DNA of 64,000 nucleotides from Sulfuricystis multivorans (GCF_003966565.1 NZ_AP018718.1:1550001-1614000); one strand, 5' to 3'; shown: positions 30,687 through 39,371, counted from the first letter of the stretch. Numbers and translations: made by a program. Notes: generated by a model from the sequence alone, not told the origin.

Positions 30687-31872
30687 GAATTCCTCGGCTC
30701 ACCAGGGCCTTCTCCGCCAACCGCACCCAGTAGCGGATGCCGGTGGCGATGATCTCGTCGTTGAAATCGTAGTGCGGGCTATGCAGCATGCAGCCGCCCT
30801 CTCCCGCGCCGTTGCCGAGCCAGACATAGCAGCCCGGCACCACGCGTGACAGGTAAGCGAAATCTTCGGCGCCCATGCTCGGCTTCAAATGCGTAAAGAC
30901 ATGCTCGCCGCCGACGATTTGCCGCGCCACTTCGCGGCAGAGGAAGCTCGGCTCCGGGGCGTTGATCGTCGGCGGATAGCCGCGTTCGTAGCGCAATTCG
31001 ATGCGCACCCGGTGCATCGTTTCGATGCCGTTGCAGAGGCGCTCCAGGCCTGCTGCGAGCGCGTCCTGCAGCTCGGGCCGCAGGTAACGCACCGTGCCGC
31101 CCAGCACCGCCTGTTCCGGCAGAATGTTGTCGGCATGGCCGGCCTGGAAGCGCGTGACGCTGACCACGGCGGCTTCGAGCGGATCGACGCTGCGGCTCAC
31201 CAGTGACTGCACCGCCTGGACCAGTTCGGCGCCGGCAAGGATCGCGTCGCTGCCTTGATGCGGCATCGCGGCATGCGCACCGCGGGCGTTGATGACGATC
31301 TCGAACCGGTCGGCGCCCGCCATCACCGGGCCTTCCGTCACCGCGATACTGCCTACCGGCAGCCCTGGCCAGTTGTGCAGGCCGAACACCATCTGCATCG
31401 GAAAACGCTCGAAGAGGCCCTCCTCGACCATCACGCGACCGCCGCCCTCATGCTCCTCGGCCGGCTGGAAGATGAAATAGACGGTGCCGGAACTTTTCAA
31501 GCGCCCCGCGTCGCGCATGCGCACCAGCGCCTCGGCAGCGCCGAGCAGCATCGCCGTATGGCCGTCATGTCCGCAGGCATGCATGCGCCCCTCGTGGCGC
31601 GAGCGGTGCGGGAAAGTGTTCAGCTCGGGCAGCGGCAACGCATCCATGTCGGCGCGCAGGCCGATCGCGCATGGTGCTTCGCCCAGCTTCAAGCGTGCGA
31701 CGACGCCGGTTTTCGCGATGCCCTCGAAGACTTCGAGGCCGAGTTTTTTCAGATGTTCGGCAACCACGGAGGCGGTGCGCGTCTCGGCGAAAGCCAGCTC
31801 GGGATGGGCATGCAAATCGCGCCGCAGGCTGGCGATACGATTGGCGAGGTCGGGGAGAAAGTCCAGGTTCAT
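30631..31872 (-). CDS. M20-family amidohydrolase (hippurate hydrolase-like)
   Basis: Zn-dependent amidohydrolase or aminoacylase of 413 residues as read. Metal-binding blocks: RADMDALPL, MHACGHDGHTAMLLGAAEAL, FQPAEEHEGGG and a late GAEDFAYL. The dimerisation domain includes GAHAAMPHQGSDAI. It starts MNLDFLPDLANRIASLRRDLHAHPEL. The normal family C-terminus ends around YWVRLAEKALVSRG. Here no stop follows and the frame continues through the antisense of tRNA-Cys, adding a tail that reads EARAGVEPTYSDLQSGA. The original 3' end has probably been lost next to the tRNA. It is divergent from nnr (48 bp apart). Substrate unknown. Confidence 0.9.
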   Translation of the reverse strand: MNLDFLPDLANRIASLRRDLHAHPELAFAETRTASVVAEHLKKLGLEVFEGIAKTGVVARLKLGEAPCAIGLRADMDALPLPELNTFPHRSRHEGRMHACGHDGHTAMLLGAAEALVRMRDAGRLKSSGTVYFIFQPAEEHEGGGRVMVEEGLFERFPMQMVFGLHNWPGLPVGSIAVTEGPVMAGADRFEIVINARGAHAAMPHQGSDAILAGAELVQAVQSLVSRSVDPLEAAVVSVTRFQAGHADNILPEQAVLGGTVRYLRPELQDALAAGLERLCNGIETMHRVRIELRYERGYPPTINAPEPSFLCREVARQIVGGEHVFTHLKPSMGAEDFAYLSRVVPGCYVWLGNGAGEGGCMLHSPHYDFNDEIIATGIRYWVRLAEKALVSRGILEARAGVEPTYSDLQSGA

Positions 31873-31920
31873 GGTCGACTCCTCAAAACAAGGGATCACT
31901 CTATCACCTACAATCGCCGT

Positions 31921-33375
31921 ATGAGCTCCCCGATCCTCGCGGCCCAGTCATTGCGCGCTCTCGAAGCGGCCCATTCGTCCGCCACGCCCTCGCTGATGGA
32001 ACGCGCCGGCGCCTGCGCCGCCCGTATCGCTTTGGAGATGCTGGAAGGGAAAGCGCTGATCCTCGCCGGCCCTGGCAACAACGGCGGCGATGCCTTCGTC
32101 GTCGCGCGTCTTCTCAAGCAAGCCGGCCACCTCCCCGTCGTGCTGTTCGCCGGCGATCCGGCGCGACTGCCGGAGGATGCGCGCGGCGCTCATGGCGCCT
32201 GGCTCGCAGGCGGCGGACGGTGTCTGGCGCAGTTTCCCGAAGACCGCTTCGGCCTGATCGTCGATGGGCTGTTCGGCATTGGCCTTGCCCGACCGATCGA
32301 CGGCCTCTATGCCGAATGGATCGAGCGCGCCAATGCCAGTGGCGCCCCGATTCTCGCCCTCGACACTCCGAGCGGCTTGAATGCGCTGACCGGCCAGGTC
32401 ACCGGCCCGGTGATCCGCGCGACCCGCACCGTCGCCTTCATCGCACTGAAGCCGGGCTTGCTGACCGGCGAGGGGCCGGATCTTTGCGGGAGGATCGACG
32501 TCTGCGACCTCGACCTCGATGTCGGCGCCGGGGATGGTCAAGTCGTTTCGCCCGAACTGTTCCGCGCCTATCTGAAGCCCAGGCTGCGCAACAGCCACAA
32601 GGGCAGCTTCGGCAGCGTCGCGATCCTCGGCGGCGCGCCCGGCATGGCCGGTGCCGCGCTGCTCGCCGGCCGCGCGGCCCTGAAACTCGGCGCCGGACGG
32701 GTCTATCCCGGCATGCTCGAAACGCTCGCCGTCGATGTCATGCAACCGGAGCTGATGCTGCGCTCGCCCGACGATGCACTGCGCTTGGCCAGCGTGCTGG
32801 CGATCGGGCCGGGACTCGGCCAGTCGCCATCCGCCGAAGCGCTGCTTGCGCAGGTCTTCGATTGCGATTTGCCTCTCATCATCGACGCCGACGGCCTCAA
32901 TCTCCTGGCCAAGATCCCGCAACTGCAACGCAAGTGTGCCGTCTCGCCAGCGCCGACTCTGCTCACCCCTCACCCCGCCGAGGCGGCGCGGCTGTTGGGC
33001 TGCCTGCCAGGCGCGATCCAGGCCGATCGCGTCACGGCGGCGCTGGAACTGGCCAAGCGCTTCTCCGCCCATGTCGCCCTCAAGGGCTGTGGCACGGTCG
33101 TCGCGGCACCCGACGGACGCTGGTTCATCAACCAAAGCGGCAACCCGGGGCTGGCCAGCGCCGGCAGCGGCGACGTGCTCACCGGCATGCTCGCCGCGCT
33201 GCTCGCGCAGCACTGGCCGCCACTCGAAGCGTTACTGGCCGCCGTGCATCTGCATGGCGTGGCGGCGGATGCCTGCGTCGCCGAAGGCCGCGGTCCGGTG
33301 GGGCTGACCGCCACTGAGCTGATCGACGCGGCACGCCGCACCTTGAACCGCTGGATCGCCGAACTTGCCTGTTGA
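31921..33375 (+). CDS. nnr: Bifunctional NAD(P)H-hydrate epimerase/dehydratase
   Basis: Repairs damaged NAD(P)H hydrates. It has 484 residues. The N-terminal YjeF-type epimerase domain shows ILAGPGNNGGDAFVVARLL and later LDTPSGLNALTGQ. The C-terminal ADP-dependent dehydratase domain shows KGSFGSVAILGGAPGMAGAA and NPGLASAGSGDVLTGMLAALL. The start MSSPILAAQSLRALE is preferred; a far longer in-frame reading upstream is antisense to the amidohydrolase. Residues about 339-346 (CAVSPAPT) derive from an inverted copy of the dispersed repeat. It overlaps the next gene. Confidence 0.94.
   Translation: MSSPILAAQSLRALEAAHSSATPSLMERAGACAARIALEMLEGKALILAGPGNNGGDAFVVARLLKQAGHLPVVLFAGDPARLPEDARGAHGAWLAGGGRCLAQFPEDRFGLIVDGLFGIGLARPIDGLYAEWIERANASGAPILALDTPSGLNALTGQVTGPVIRATRTVAFIALKPGLLTGEGPDLCGRIDVCDLDLDVGAGDGQVVSPELFRAYLKPRLRNSHKGSFGSVAILGGAPGMAGAALLAGRAALKLGAGRVYPGMLETLAVDVMQPELMLRSPDDALRLASVLAIGPGLGQSPSAEALLAQVFDCDLPLIIDADGLNLLAKIPQLQRKCAVSPAPTLLTPHPAEAARLLGCLPGAIQADRVTAALELAKRFSAHVALKGCGTVVAAPDGRWFINQSGNPGLASAGSGDVLTGMLAALLAQHWPPLEALLAAVHLHGVAADACVAEGRGPVGLTATELIDAARRTLNRWIAELAC
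32937..32956 (-). repeat. Dispersed repeat, copy in nnr
   Basis: On the minus strand TCGGCGCTGGCGAGACGGCA preceded by AGAG; nnr therefore reads CAVSPAPT. Confidence 0.8.
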
Positions 33376-34228
33376 ACACCACCCTCTGCGCGGCATGCTG
33401 TTGATGCTCGCGGCAGTGTTCTGTTTCGCACTGCTCGACGCCACGGCCAAACATCTGTCGCAGACCTATCCGGTGCCGATGCTGGTCTGGGCGCGCTATA
33501 CGCTGCATTGCCTGCTGATGGTGATCTTTCTGGCGCCATCGCTGCGCTGGAAACTGGTGGCCACCCGGCGCCCGGCGATGCAGATCGTGCGCGCGCTGAT
33601 GCTGGTCGGCACCACCGGCTTCGCGATGGCGGCCTTCCGTCACCTGCCGCTGGCGGAAACCACCGCGCTGATCTTCGTCACGCCGCTGATCGTCGCCCTG
33701 CTCGCTGGCCCCTTCCTGGGCGAAAAACTACGGCCGCTGCATTGGGGCGCGAGCCTGTGCGGTTTCGCCGGTGCCCTGTTGATCGCCCGTCCGGGCGGCG
33801 CGCTCAATCTCACCGGCATATTGCTCGTCTTGGGCGCAGCGCTGTGCTACAGCATCTACCAGATCCAGACGCGGCTGTTGTCGCCGACCGAAAACACGCT
33901 GACCTTGCTGTTTTACACCGCGCTGGTCGGCACGGTCAGCATGACGCTGGCCGCGCCGCTGTTCTGGGGCGGGCCACTGCCGAGTTGGCGCGATGGCATC
34001 ATGATCGCCGCGCTCGGCATCTTCGGCGGCGGCGGCCACTTCCTGCTCACCCATGCGTTCCGCCTCGCGCCGGCCACCTTTCTCTCACCATTTCTCTACG
34101 CCCAGCTGATCTGGGCTACGCTGCTCGGCTGGCTGGTCTTCGATCACTGGCCCGACGGCGCCACGCTCGCCGGCATGGCGATCATCGCCGCCGCCAGCAT
34201 CGTGCTGGCACTGACGCAGCGACGCTAA
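33365..34228 (+). CDS. EamA/DMT-family transporter
   Basis: Inner-membrane carrier of 287 residues with about ten hydrophobic segments in two EamA halves (first AAVFCFALLDATAKHL, second GILLVLGAALCYSIYQIQTR). Such proteins export or import small metabolites; the substrate cannot be told. The TTG at 33365 overlaps the nnr stop and gives translational coupling. An ATG 30 bp later (MLLMLAAVFCFAL) is a realistic alternative start. nadC follows after 9 bp. Confidence 0.85.
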   Translation: MPVEHHPLRGMLLMLAAVFCFALLDATAKHLSQTYPVPMLVWARYTLHCLLMVIFLAPSLRWKLVATRRPAMQIVRALMLVGTTGFAMAAFRHLPLAETTALIFVTPLIVALLAGPFLGEKLRPLHWGASLCGFAGALLIARPGGALNLTGILLVLGAALCYSIYQIQTRLLSPTENTLTLLFYTALVGTVSMTLAAPLFWGGPLPSWRDGIMIAALGIFGGGGHFLLTHAFRLAPATFLSPFLYAQLIWATLLGWLVFDHWPDGATLAGMAIIAAASIVLALTQRR

Positions 34229-34237
34229 AATGCCCGC

Positions 34238-35092
34238 ATGAAAAAAAAGCACGATCCCACGCTCGCCGAGGCGATCGAACAGAACGTCCGCGCCGCGCTC
34301 GCCGAAGACATCGGCAGCGGCGATCTCACGGCTCAGCTGGTACCCGCGCAACGCACTGCACGCGGCATCGTCATCACCCGTGAGGCCGCGATCCTCTGCG
34401 GCACCGACTGGTTCGACGCCTGCCTGCTCAAGCTCGATCCCCACGCGCGAATCCATTGGCTTGCCCGCGATGGCGAACGCATCGAGGCCGGCCAGGTAGT
34501 CTGCGAGCTGAAAGCCGATACGCGCGCATTGCTCACTGCGGAGCGGAGCGCGCTCAATTTCCTGCAGCTGCTCTCCGGCACGGCCACCCAGACGCGCCGC
34601 TATGTCGATGCGGTGGCCGGCACACGCGCGCGCATCGTCGATACGCGGAAGACCTTGCCCGGACTGCGCCTGGCGCAGAAATATGCCGTGGCCTGCGGCG
34701 GCGGCACCAATCACCGCCTCGGCCTCTATGACGGCATCTTGATCAAGGAAAACCACATCATCGCTGCCGGCGGCGTAACCGCCGCGTATCAAAAGGCGCT
34801 ACGGTTGGCCCCCCCCGACGTGTTCATCCAGATCGAAGTCGAAACACTCGAACAACTCGCCGAGGCGCTCGATGCCGGCGCGACCCTGATCCTGCTCGAC
34901 AACATGGACCTCCACCAGATGCGCCAAGCGGTGGGATTGACGGCCGGTCGCGCCCAGCTCGAGGCCTCCGGTGGCGTGCGCCTGGAAACCGTGCGCGCGA
35001 TCGCCGAAACCGGCATCGACCGCATCTCGATCGGCAGCCTGACCAAGGACGTGCGCGCGATCGACCTGTCGCTGCGACACAGCGAAGGGTGA
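34238..35092 (+). CDS. nadC: Nicotinate-nucleotide pyrophosphorylase (quinolinate phosphoribosyltransferase)
   Basis: Makes nicotinate mononucleotide from quinolinate and PRPP in de novo NAD synthesis. It has 284 residues. Characteristic blocks are ALAEDIGSGDLTAQLV, TAERSALNFLQLLSGTAT, VDTRKTLPGLRLAQKYAVACGGGTNHRLGLYDGILIKENHI (spanning about 130-175) and EASGGVRLETVRAIAETGIDRISIGSLTKDV. It starts MKKKHDPTLAEAIEQ. It lies with nnr, so NAD synthesis and NAD repair enzymes are neighbours. Confidence 0.96.
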   Translation: MKKKHDPTLAEAIEQNVRAALAEDIGSGDLTAQLVPAQRTARGIVITREAAILCGTDWFDACLLKLDPHARIHWLARDGERIEAGQVVCELKADTRALLTAERSALNFLQLLSGTATQTRRYVDAVAGTRARIVDTRKTLPGLRLAQKYAVACGGGTNHRLGLYDGILIKENHIIAAGGVTAAYQKALRLAPPDVFIQIEVETLEQLAEALDAGATLILLDNMDLHQMRQAVGLTAGRAQLEASGGVRLETVRAIAETGIDRISIGSLTKDVRAIDLSLRHSEG

Positions 35093-35144
35093 AGTCGGTT
35101 ATCTGCTAGAATCCGCCCCCTGCCACACCAATGCTGGCCACCGC

Positions 35145-35235
35145 GGAGAGGTGGATGAGTGGTTTAAGTCGCACGCCTGGAAAGCGTGTTCAGGGTAATA
35201 CCCTGACGCGGGTTCGAATCCCGCCCTCTCCGCCA
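35145..35235 (+). tRNA. tRNA-Ser (anticodon GGA)
   Basis: A 91-nt class II tRNA. The acceptor GGAGAGG pairs with CCTCTCC, followed by G and an encoded CCA. The anticodon arm CACGC-CTGGAAA-GCGTG has GGA at 35179-35181. A long variable arm (CAGGG...CCCTG) is present. TAGAAT at 35107-35112 is a plausible -10 box. Confidence 0.97.
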
Positions 35236-35258
35236 GATCCAACGGAGCAGAGCGTAGC

Positions 35259-36677
35259 TCAACAGCGCCCGTAATTGTCTTCCAGCCGGACGATGTCGTC
35301 CTCACCGACGTAATCGCCGGACTGCACCTCGATCATCACGCAATCGATCTTGCCGGGATTGGAGAGCCGGTGCGGGGTGCCGGAGGGAATGTAGGTCGAC
35401 TCGTCGGTACGCACGAAGATTTCCCGCTCGCCATTCACGACACGCGCCATGCCGGAAATCACCACCCAGTGCTCACTGCGGTGATGGTGCATCTGCAGAC
35501 TGAGGCTCGCGCCAGGCTTGACGACGATGCGCTTGATCTTGAAGCGCGGGCCTTCTTCGAGCACCGTGTAGCTGCCCCACGGACGATGCACCGTGCGGTG
35601 ATGGCGCACGCTGTCATGGGCGGTGAGCTTGAGCTGCTGCACCACTGCCTTGACGTCCTGAGCACGATCGCGATTGGCCACCAGCAGCGCATCGGTGGTA
35701 TCGACGATCAACAGGTTGTCGACACCGACCGCAGCGACCACGCGATCCTCGCCCTGCAAATAGCAGTTCGTCGCATCGACGAGTACCGCCTCGCCGGCGA
35801 CGCGGTTGCCGCGGCCATCGGGCGGTGTCAGTTCGGCCAGCGCATTCCAGGAGCCGATGTCGCTCCAGTCGAAATTCGCCGGCACGACGGCGACGCGTTC
35901 GGACTTTTCCATCACCGCGTAATCGATCGAGACATCGGGCGCCTTCTTGAAATGCTCGGTGGCAAGCACCGGCGGTTGCTTGGCGAAATCCGTCGCGGCG
36001 AGCGTCTGCTCCACCGCTTCGAGCAAATCCGGCGCATGGGCGCGCAGCGCATCGAGCATCGCCACCGCGGTGAAACAGAACATGCCGGCATTCCAGCTGA
36101 AATTGCCGGCAGTGAGATAGGCTTGGGCCTTGTCGAGGGTCGGCTTTTCGACGAAGCGCGCGACCTTGAAGCCAACCGCCAGGGGTTCCCCGGCCTCGAT
36201 GTAACCGAAACCGGTCTCCGGCGCCGTCGGCCGGACGCCAAAGGTGACCAGCCAGCCATCCATAGCGAGCTGCCGCGCCGAGCCGACCGCCGCGGCGAAG
36301 GCAGCCTGATCCCCAATCAGATGATCGGCCGGTAGCACCAGCAGCGTCGCATCGGGACCGTAGCGCAAAGCGGCGTGCAAACTGGCGGCCGCGATGGCCG
36401 GTGCGGTGTTGCGGCCGAAAGGCTCGAGCAGATACTCGAGCGGCGGCAGATCGCCCACCACGGCATACTCATCACGGGTCAGAAAGAAATGATCCCGGTT
36501 GGTGACGGTCAGCACCGCCGCCACGCCGGGAAGAGCGACGGCGCGCTTGAGCGTTTTCAGCAGCAGGCTTTCGCCATCGGGCAGCTTGATGAAGGGTTTC
36601 GGCAACGCCTCGCGGGAAACCGGCCACAGCCGTGTGCCGGCACCGCCGGACAAGATGACGGGAACGAACGCGCTCAT
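35259..36677 (-). CDS. manC: Mannose-1-phosphate guanylyltransferase / mannose-6-phosphate isomerase
   Basis: Bifunctional enzyme (AlgA/XanB/ManC type) supplying GDP-mannose for surface polysaccharides. It has 472 residues. The N-terminal nucleotidyltransferase shows VILSGGAGTRLWPVSREALPKPF and later FVEKPTLDKAQAYL and WNAGMFCF. The C-terminal type II isomerase cupin shows RPWGSYTVLEEG, IVVKPGASLSLQMHHHRSEHWVV and YIPSGTPHRLSNPG. A small membrane-protein gene lies 9 bp upstream and probably shares its transcript. It opens the polysaccharide part of the window. Confidence 0.96.
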   Translation of the reverse strand: MSAFVPVILSGGAGTRLWPVSREALPKPFIKLPDGESLLLKTLKRAVALPGVAAVLTVTNRDHFFLTRDEYAVVGDLPPLEYLLEPFGRNTAPAIAAASLHAALRYGPDATLLVLPADHLIGDQAAFAAAVGSARQLAMDGWLVTFGVRPTAPETGFGYIEAGEPLAVGFKVARFVEKPTLDKAQAYLTAGNFSWNAGMFCFTAVAMLDALRAHAPDLLEAVEQTLAATDFAKQPPVLATEHFKKAPDVSIDYAVMEKSERVAVVPANFDWSDIGSWNALAELTPPDGRGNRVAGEAVLVDATNCYLQGEDRVVAAVGVDNLLIVDTTDALLVANRDRAQDVKAVVQQLKLTAHDSVRHHRTVHRPWGSYTVLEEGPRFKIKRIVVKPGASLSLQMHHHRSEHWVVISGMARVVNGEREIFVRTDESTYIPSGTPHRLSNPGKIDCVMIEVQSGDYVGEDDIVRLEDNYGRC

Positions 36678-36686
36678 GCGCGCAAT

Positions 36687-36911
36687 CTAGCACAAGCCGT
36701 CGGGTTCGCGGTCGTGCGGCGCCAGGCGCAGCGTAAACAAGCGCAAGGCAAAAGGCAGCAGCGGCAAAACCAGCCACGCCACCACTGCCACCCAGAAGAA
36801 CGGTGCGTGGATGACCTTCCACAGCAGCAGGAATAGACCGGCCAGCAACAGGACGACCAGCACACCGGCAATCAGTGCGGCATCTCGCTGCCCGATCATC
36901 GACTTGTCCAT
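36687..36911 (-). CDS. Small two-helix membrane protein
   Basis: Hypothetical protein of 74 residues, MDKSMIGQRDAALIAGVLV. It has two hydrophobic segments (about 11-31 and 36-58) with a basic, C-terminal tail ending APHDREPDGLC. This ATG is chosen because GGAGG lies 5 bp before it; an in-frame ATG 21 bp further upstream is possible. It ends 9 bp before manC on the same strand. No family recognised. Its role may be membrane-associated and connected with GDP-mannose use, but that rests on position only. Confidence 0.6.
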   Translation of the reverse strand: MDKSMIGQRDAALIAGVLVVLLLAGLFLLLWKVIHAPFFWVAVVAWLVLPLLPFALRLFTLRLAPHDREPDGLC

Positions 36912-36966
36912 GTCCGCCTCCAGCCCGCTCATGACTGCACCATACCAGAAACCTAAGCCAAAAGTT

Positions 36967-37003
36967 ATAGAAATTATACGGGGTCTTCATACCCCATTTC
37001 TAT
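36967..37003. promoter_or_regulatory. Nested dyad upstream of the small membrane gene and manC
   Basis: ATAGAAAT (36967-36974) with ATTTCTAT (36996-37003) enclose GGGGT (36980-36984) with ACCCC (36991-36995), all perfect. On the minus strand a TATAAT (plus 36972-36977) lies at its inner edge, so it may be a promoter with a palindromic operator. It could also form a stem-loop after the DUF218 gene. Confidence 0.45.
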
Positions 37004-37027
37004 GGATTGTCGAGAAATGGCTGAAAA

Positions 37028-37047
37028 TCGGCGCTGGCAGGACGGCA
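37028..37047 (+). repeat. Dispersed repeat, copy after the DUF218 gene
   Basis: TCGGCGCTGGCAGGACGGCA preceded by TGAAAA; non-coding, 4 bp beyond the stop of the DUF218 gene. Confidence 0.8.
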
Positions 37048-37051
37048 CCGT

Positions 37052-37822
37052 TCAGAAAAAACGCTGACGCAGTTTCAAGGCGAGGAGTCCGGCCCATTCG
37101 TGTGCGGCATACCAGGCCGAATAGGCGGCGCTCGGCCCCGGCAGAACGGCGAGGAAGGCCGGCTCCGGCTCATCACCGCCATGTCGGGAGAGGAAGCCGA
37201 GCGGCGCGGGGATCACCTCGATAGCGCTATTCGCCAGCGCGAATTCGGCCAACGCGCGGCGCATGTGGATCGCGTGTGTCACCAACACGATGCGCCGGAT
37301 GCCAGCGCGCTCGAGAATCTTCAACGTATGGGCGGCATTGTCCTGGGTATCGAGCGAAGCACCTTCCAGCCAACGCGGTGTGACGCCGAAATCGTTACGC
37401 AGCACGTCGGCCATCGGTCCGGCCTCGCCGCTCAGCAGCACTGGCAGGTCACTCGCACGCGCCAGCCGCGCGCCATAGCGCAGGCGTTCTAGCGCTAGTC
37501 GGTTGGGCGCCGAACCGCCGCCATATTCCGGCATCTGCCGGTGCGCACCGGCACCGAGGATCACGATCGCCTCGGCACGCGCCAGATCGCGCGCTTGGAG
37601 CACCGGCACGTCTTCGAGCAGCGCAACGAGCGGATCGACGCACGCAGGCGTGCTCGACAACCAGGCCAGCAAAGCACCGCTCCAGGCCAGCCCTCTGCCC
37701 AGCCACGGCCGGCGGCGCATCAGCAGCAGGCCGAGCAGAATGCACAATAGGAATCCACCCGGCGGCAGGATCAACGCCGAGACGAATTTCTTCAGCAGGA
37801 AAGAGGTCGGCAGTGAATCCAT
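37052..37822 (-). CDS. DUF218 (YdcF/ElyC/SanA-like) membrane protein
   Basis: Inner-membrane protein of 256 residues, MDSLPTSFLLKKFVSALILPPGGFLLCILLG. Two N-terminal membrane segments (about 10-33 and 42-60) are followed by a DUF218 domain: EAIVILGAGAHR, VLLSGEAGPMADVL, the GASLDTQDNAAHTLKIL block and VTHAIHMRRALAEF. Relatives such as ElyC affect envelope polysaccharide and undecaprenyl-phosphate metabolism, consistent with the neighbourhood. An in-frame extension upstream runs through a degenerate MITE-like segment and is rejected. Confidence 0.85.
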   Translation of the reverse strand: MDSLPTSFLLKKFVSALILPPGGFLLCILLGLLLMRRRPWLGRGLAWSGALLAWLSSTPACVDPLVALLEDVPVLQARDLARAEAIVILGAGAHRQMPEYGGGSAPNRLALERLRYGARLARASDLPVLLSGEAGPMADVLRNDFGVTPRWLEGASLDTQDNAAHTLKILERAGIRRIVLVTHAIHMRRALAEFALANSAIEVIPAPLGFLSRHGGDEPEPAFLAVLPGPSAAYSAWYAAHEWAGLLALKLRQRFF

Positions 37823-37828
37823 TTGGGA

Positions 37829-37962
37829 AACGCTGAAGAAGTCGTTGCGAGCGGCCGGAAGGCAAGGCGCACAGCGCGCAGGATGCAAGACATATCCGAT
37901 AGATAGGCGAGCAGCCGAGCACCGCGCCACACAGCCATCCGGGCGCGCAGCAGACTTTTCCT
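37829..37962. mobile_element. Degenerate MITE-like segment
   Basis: This non-coding segment between the divergent DUF218 and beta-helix genes contains GATGCAAG and ATAGATAGGCGAG stretches shared with the element at 8218-8417. Its imperfect inverted ends are GAAGAAGTCGTTGCG at the left and, on the opposite strand, GGAAAAGTCTGCTGCG at the right. It is probably a diverged relative of that repeat family. Confidence 0.35.
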
Positions 37963-38020
37963 TTGCATGATCAAGATGAATTGGTGCATTATCCTGCAAT
38001 ACCCACCATCGGGAGGTTCT

Positions 38021-39343
38021 ATGACAGACTTTCCGCGCTTCGGCGTTGGCGCGACGGCACATCGCTCCCGTTTCGGGATGGCGCTACGTTGCATCTTCGC
38101 CTTCTCCGTCCTTGGCGGCACCTGGGCGGCTTGTTTGGCCGACGACCTGCCGGGCACGCCGCAATACCTCGGCGAAGTGCGCCGCGATCCAAGCGGCCGG
38201 CTCGTCACCGTGCCGGCACCGGCGGCCAATGAGACCGCCGCGCGTCCCACCGGCAGGGTGCTGAAGGTCGGACCGCATCAGGAAATCCGGCTCATCTCCA
38301 CCGCCGCCAAACTCGCCCAGGATGGCGATACGATCGAGATCGAGGCCGGCGACTATCCGGGCGATGTCGCGGTCTGGAAGCAAAACGAGCTGACCATCCG
38401 TGGCGTCGGCGGTCGCCCGCGGCTGATCGCCGCCGGCGCCAGCGCCGAAGGCAAGGGCATCTGGGTGATCCGCGGCGGCCGTATCGTCGTCGAGAACCTC
38501 GAATTCACCGGTGCGCGCGTGTCGGACAAAAATGGCGCCGGTATCCGTTTCGAGCGCGGCCACCTCATCGTGCGCAAGTGCCGCTTCCACGACAACGAGA
38601 ACGGCATCCTCACCGGCAGCGGCAACCAGGAGCTCGAGATCGAGGACAGCGAGTTCGGCCACAACGGCGCCGGCGACGGTTACAGCCACAACATCTACGT
38701 CGGCGCGATCCGCAAGCTCACCGTGACCGGCAGCTATTTCCATCACGCCAAGGCGGGGCATCTGTTGAAGAGCCGCGCCGCGGAAAACTACATCCTTTAC
38801 AACCGCCTCACCGACGAAGCCGGCGGCCGCGCCAGCTATGAGCTCGAATTCCCCAATGGCGGCGTCAACTATGTGATCGGCAACATCATCCAGCAGAGCT
38901 CCACGCCCGAAAACCCGGTACTCATCTCCTTTGGTGCCGAGGGCTACAAGCATCCCACCAACCAGCTCTATCTGATCAACAACACGCTGCACGACGAACG
39001 CCCGCAAGGCGGCTATTTCCTCGTCGCGAAACCCGGCTTCCAGATCGTCAAGGCCTACAACAACCTGCTGATCGGCAAGCGGCCGCTCAACAGCGGCGGC
39101 ATCGACGGTGAATTCGTCAACAATCCGAACGTCGAATGGGAACCCTTCGTGCTACCGCAGCGTCATGACTATCGCATCAAGCGCGACAGCCCCCTGCACC
39201 GCACCTGGCGCGACCCCGGCAGTGCCAATGGCTTCAGTCTCGCACCGGTACGCGAATACGTGCATCCCACTTCGACCCGACCGCTGACCACCACGCCGAC
39301 GCTGCCCGGCGCCAGGCAAACACTCGAACCCGACCGGGAATAG
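38021..39343 (+). CDS. Secreted right-handed beta-helix protein (paralogue 1)
   Basis: Predicted exported protein of 440 residues. From this ATG (SD GGGAGG 4 bp away) the N-terminus MTDFPRFGVGATAHRS contains a copy of the dispersed repeat, and the signal peptide proper is MALRCIFAFSVLGGTWAACLA beginning at residue 20; translation could start there (38078). The mature part is a parallel beta-helix: DGDTIEIEAGDYPGDVAVW, then repeating coils such as GIWVIRGGRIVVENLEFTGAR and NGILTGSGNQELEIEDSEFGHNG. It is clearly homologous to the protein at 49578-50540. Such folds bind or cleave polysaccharides; no catalytic residues can be assigned. Divergent from the DUF218 gene. Confidence 0.8.
   Translation: MTDFPRFGVGATAHRSRFGMALRCIFAFSVLGGTWAACLADDLPGTPQYLGEVRRDPSGRLVTVPAPAANETAARPTGRVLKVGPHQEIRLISTAAKLAQDGDTIEIEAGDYPGDVAVWKQNELTIRGVGGRPRLIAAGASAEGKGIWVIRGGRIVVENLEFTGARVSDKNGAGIRFERGHLIVRKCRFHDNENGILTGSGNQELEIEDSEFGHNGAGDGYSHNIYVGAIRKLTVTGSYFHHAKAGHLLKSRAAENYILYNRLTDEAGGRASYELEFPNGGVNYVIGNIIQQSSTPENPVLISFGAEGYKHPTNQLYLINNTLHDERPQGGYFLVAKPGFQIVKAYNNLLIGKRPLNSGGIDGEFVNNPNVEWEPFVLPQRHDYRIKRDSPLHRTWRDPGSANGFSLAPVREYVHPTSTRPLTTTPTLPGARQTLEPDRE
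38040..38059 (+). repeat. Dispersed repeat, copy at the first beta-helix gene
   Basis: TCGGCGTTGGCGCGACGGCA; codes FGVGATA in front of the signal peptide. Confidence 0.65.
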
Positions 39344-39351
39344 GTCGAAAC

Positions 39352-39371
39352 TCGGCGGCTTCGAAACGGCA
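39352..39371 (+). repeat. Weak dispersed-repeat remnant
   Basis: TCGGCGGCTTCGAAACGGCA preceded by GAAAC; lies exactly between the convergent beta-helix and decarboxylase stops. Six of 20 bases differ. Confidence 0.35.

Noticed and set aside
36811-37224. Plus-strand open frame spanning the manC upstream region and a repeat copy
   Set aside because: No ribosome-binding site or homologous feature; it crosses dyads and the antisense of the DUF218 gene.
37981-37998. sigma54-like TGGTGCATTATCCTGCA before the first beta-helix gene
   Set aside because: GG and GC are 11 bp apart instead of the required 10, so it is unlikely to be used.
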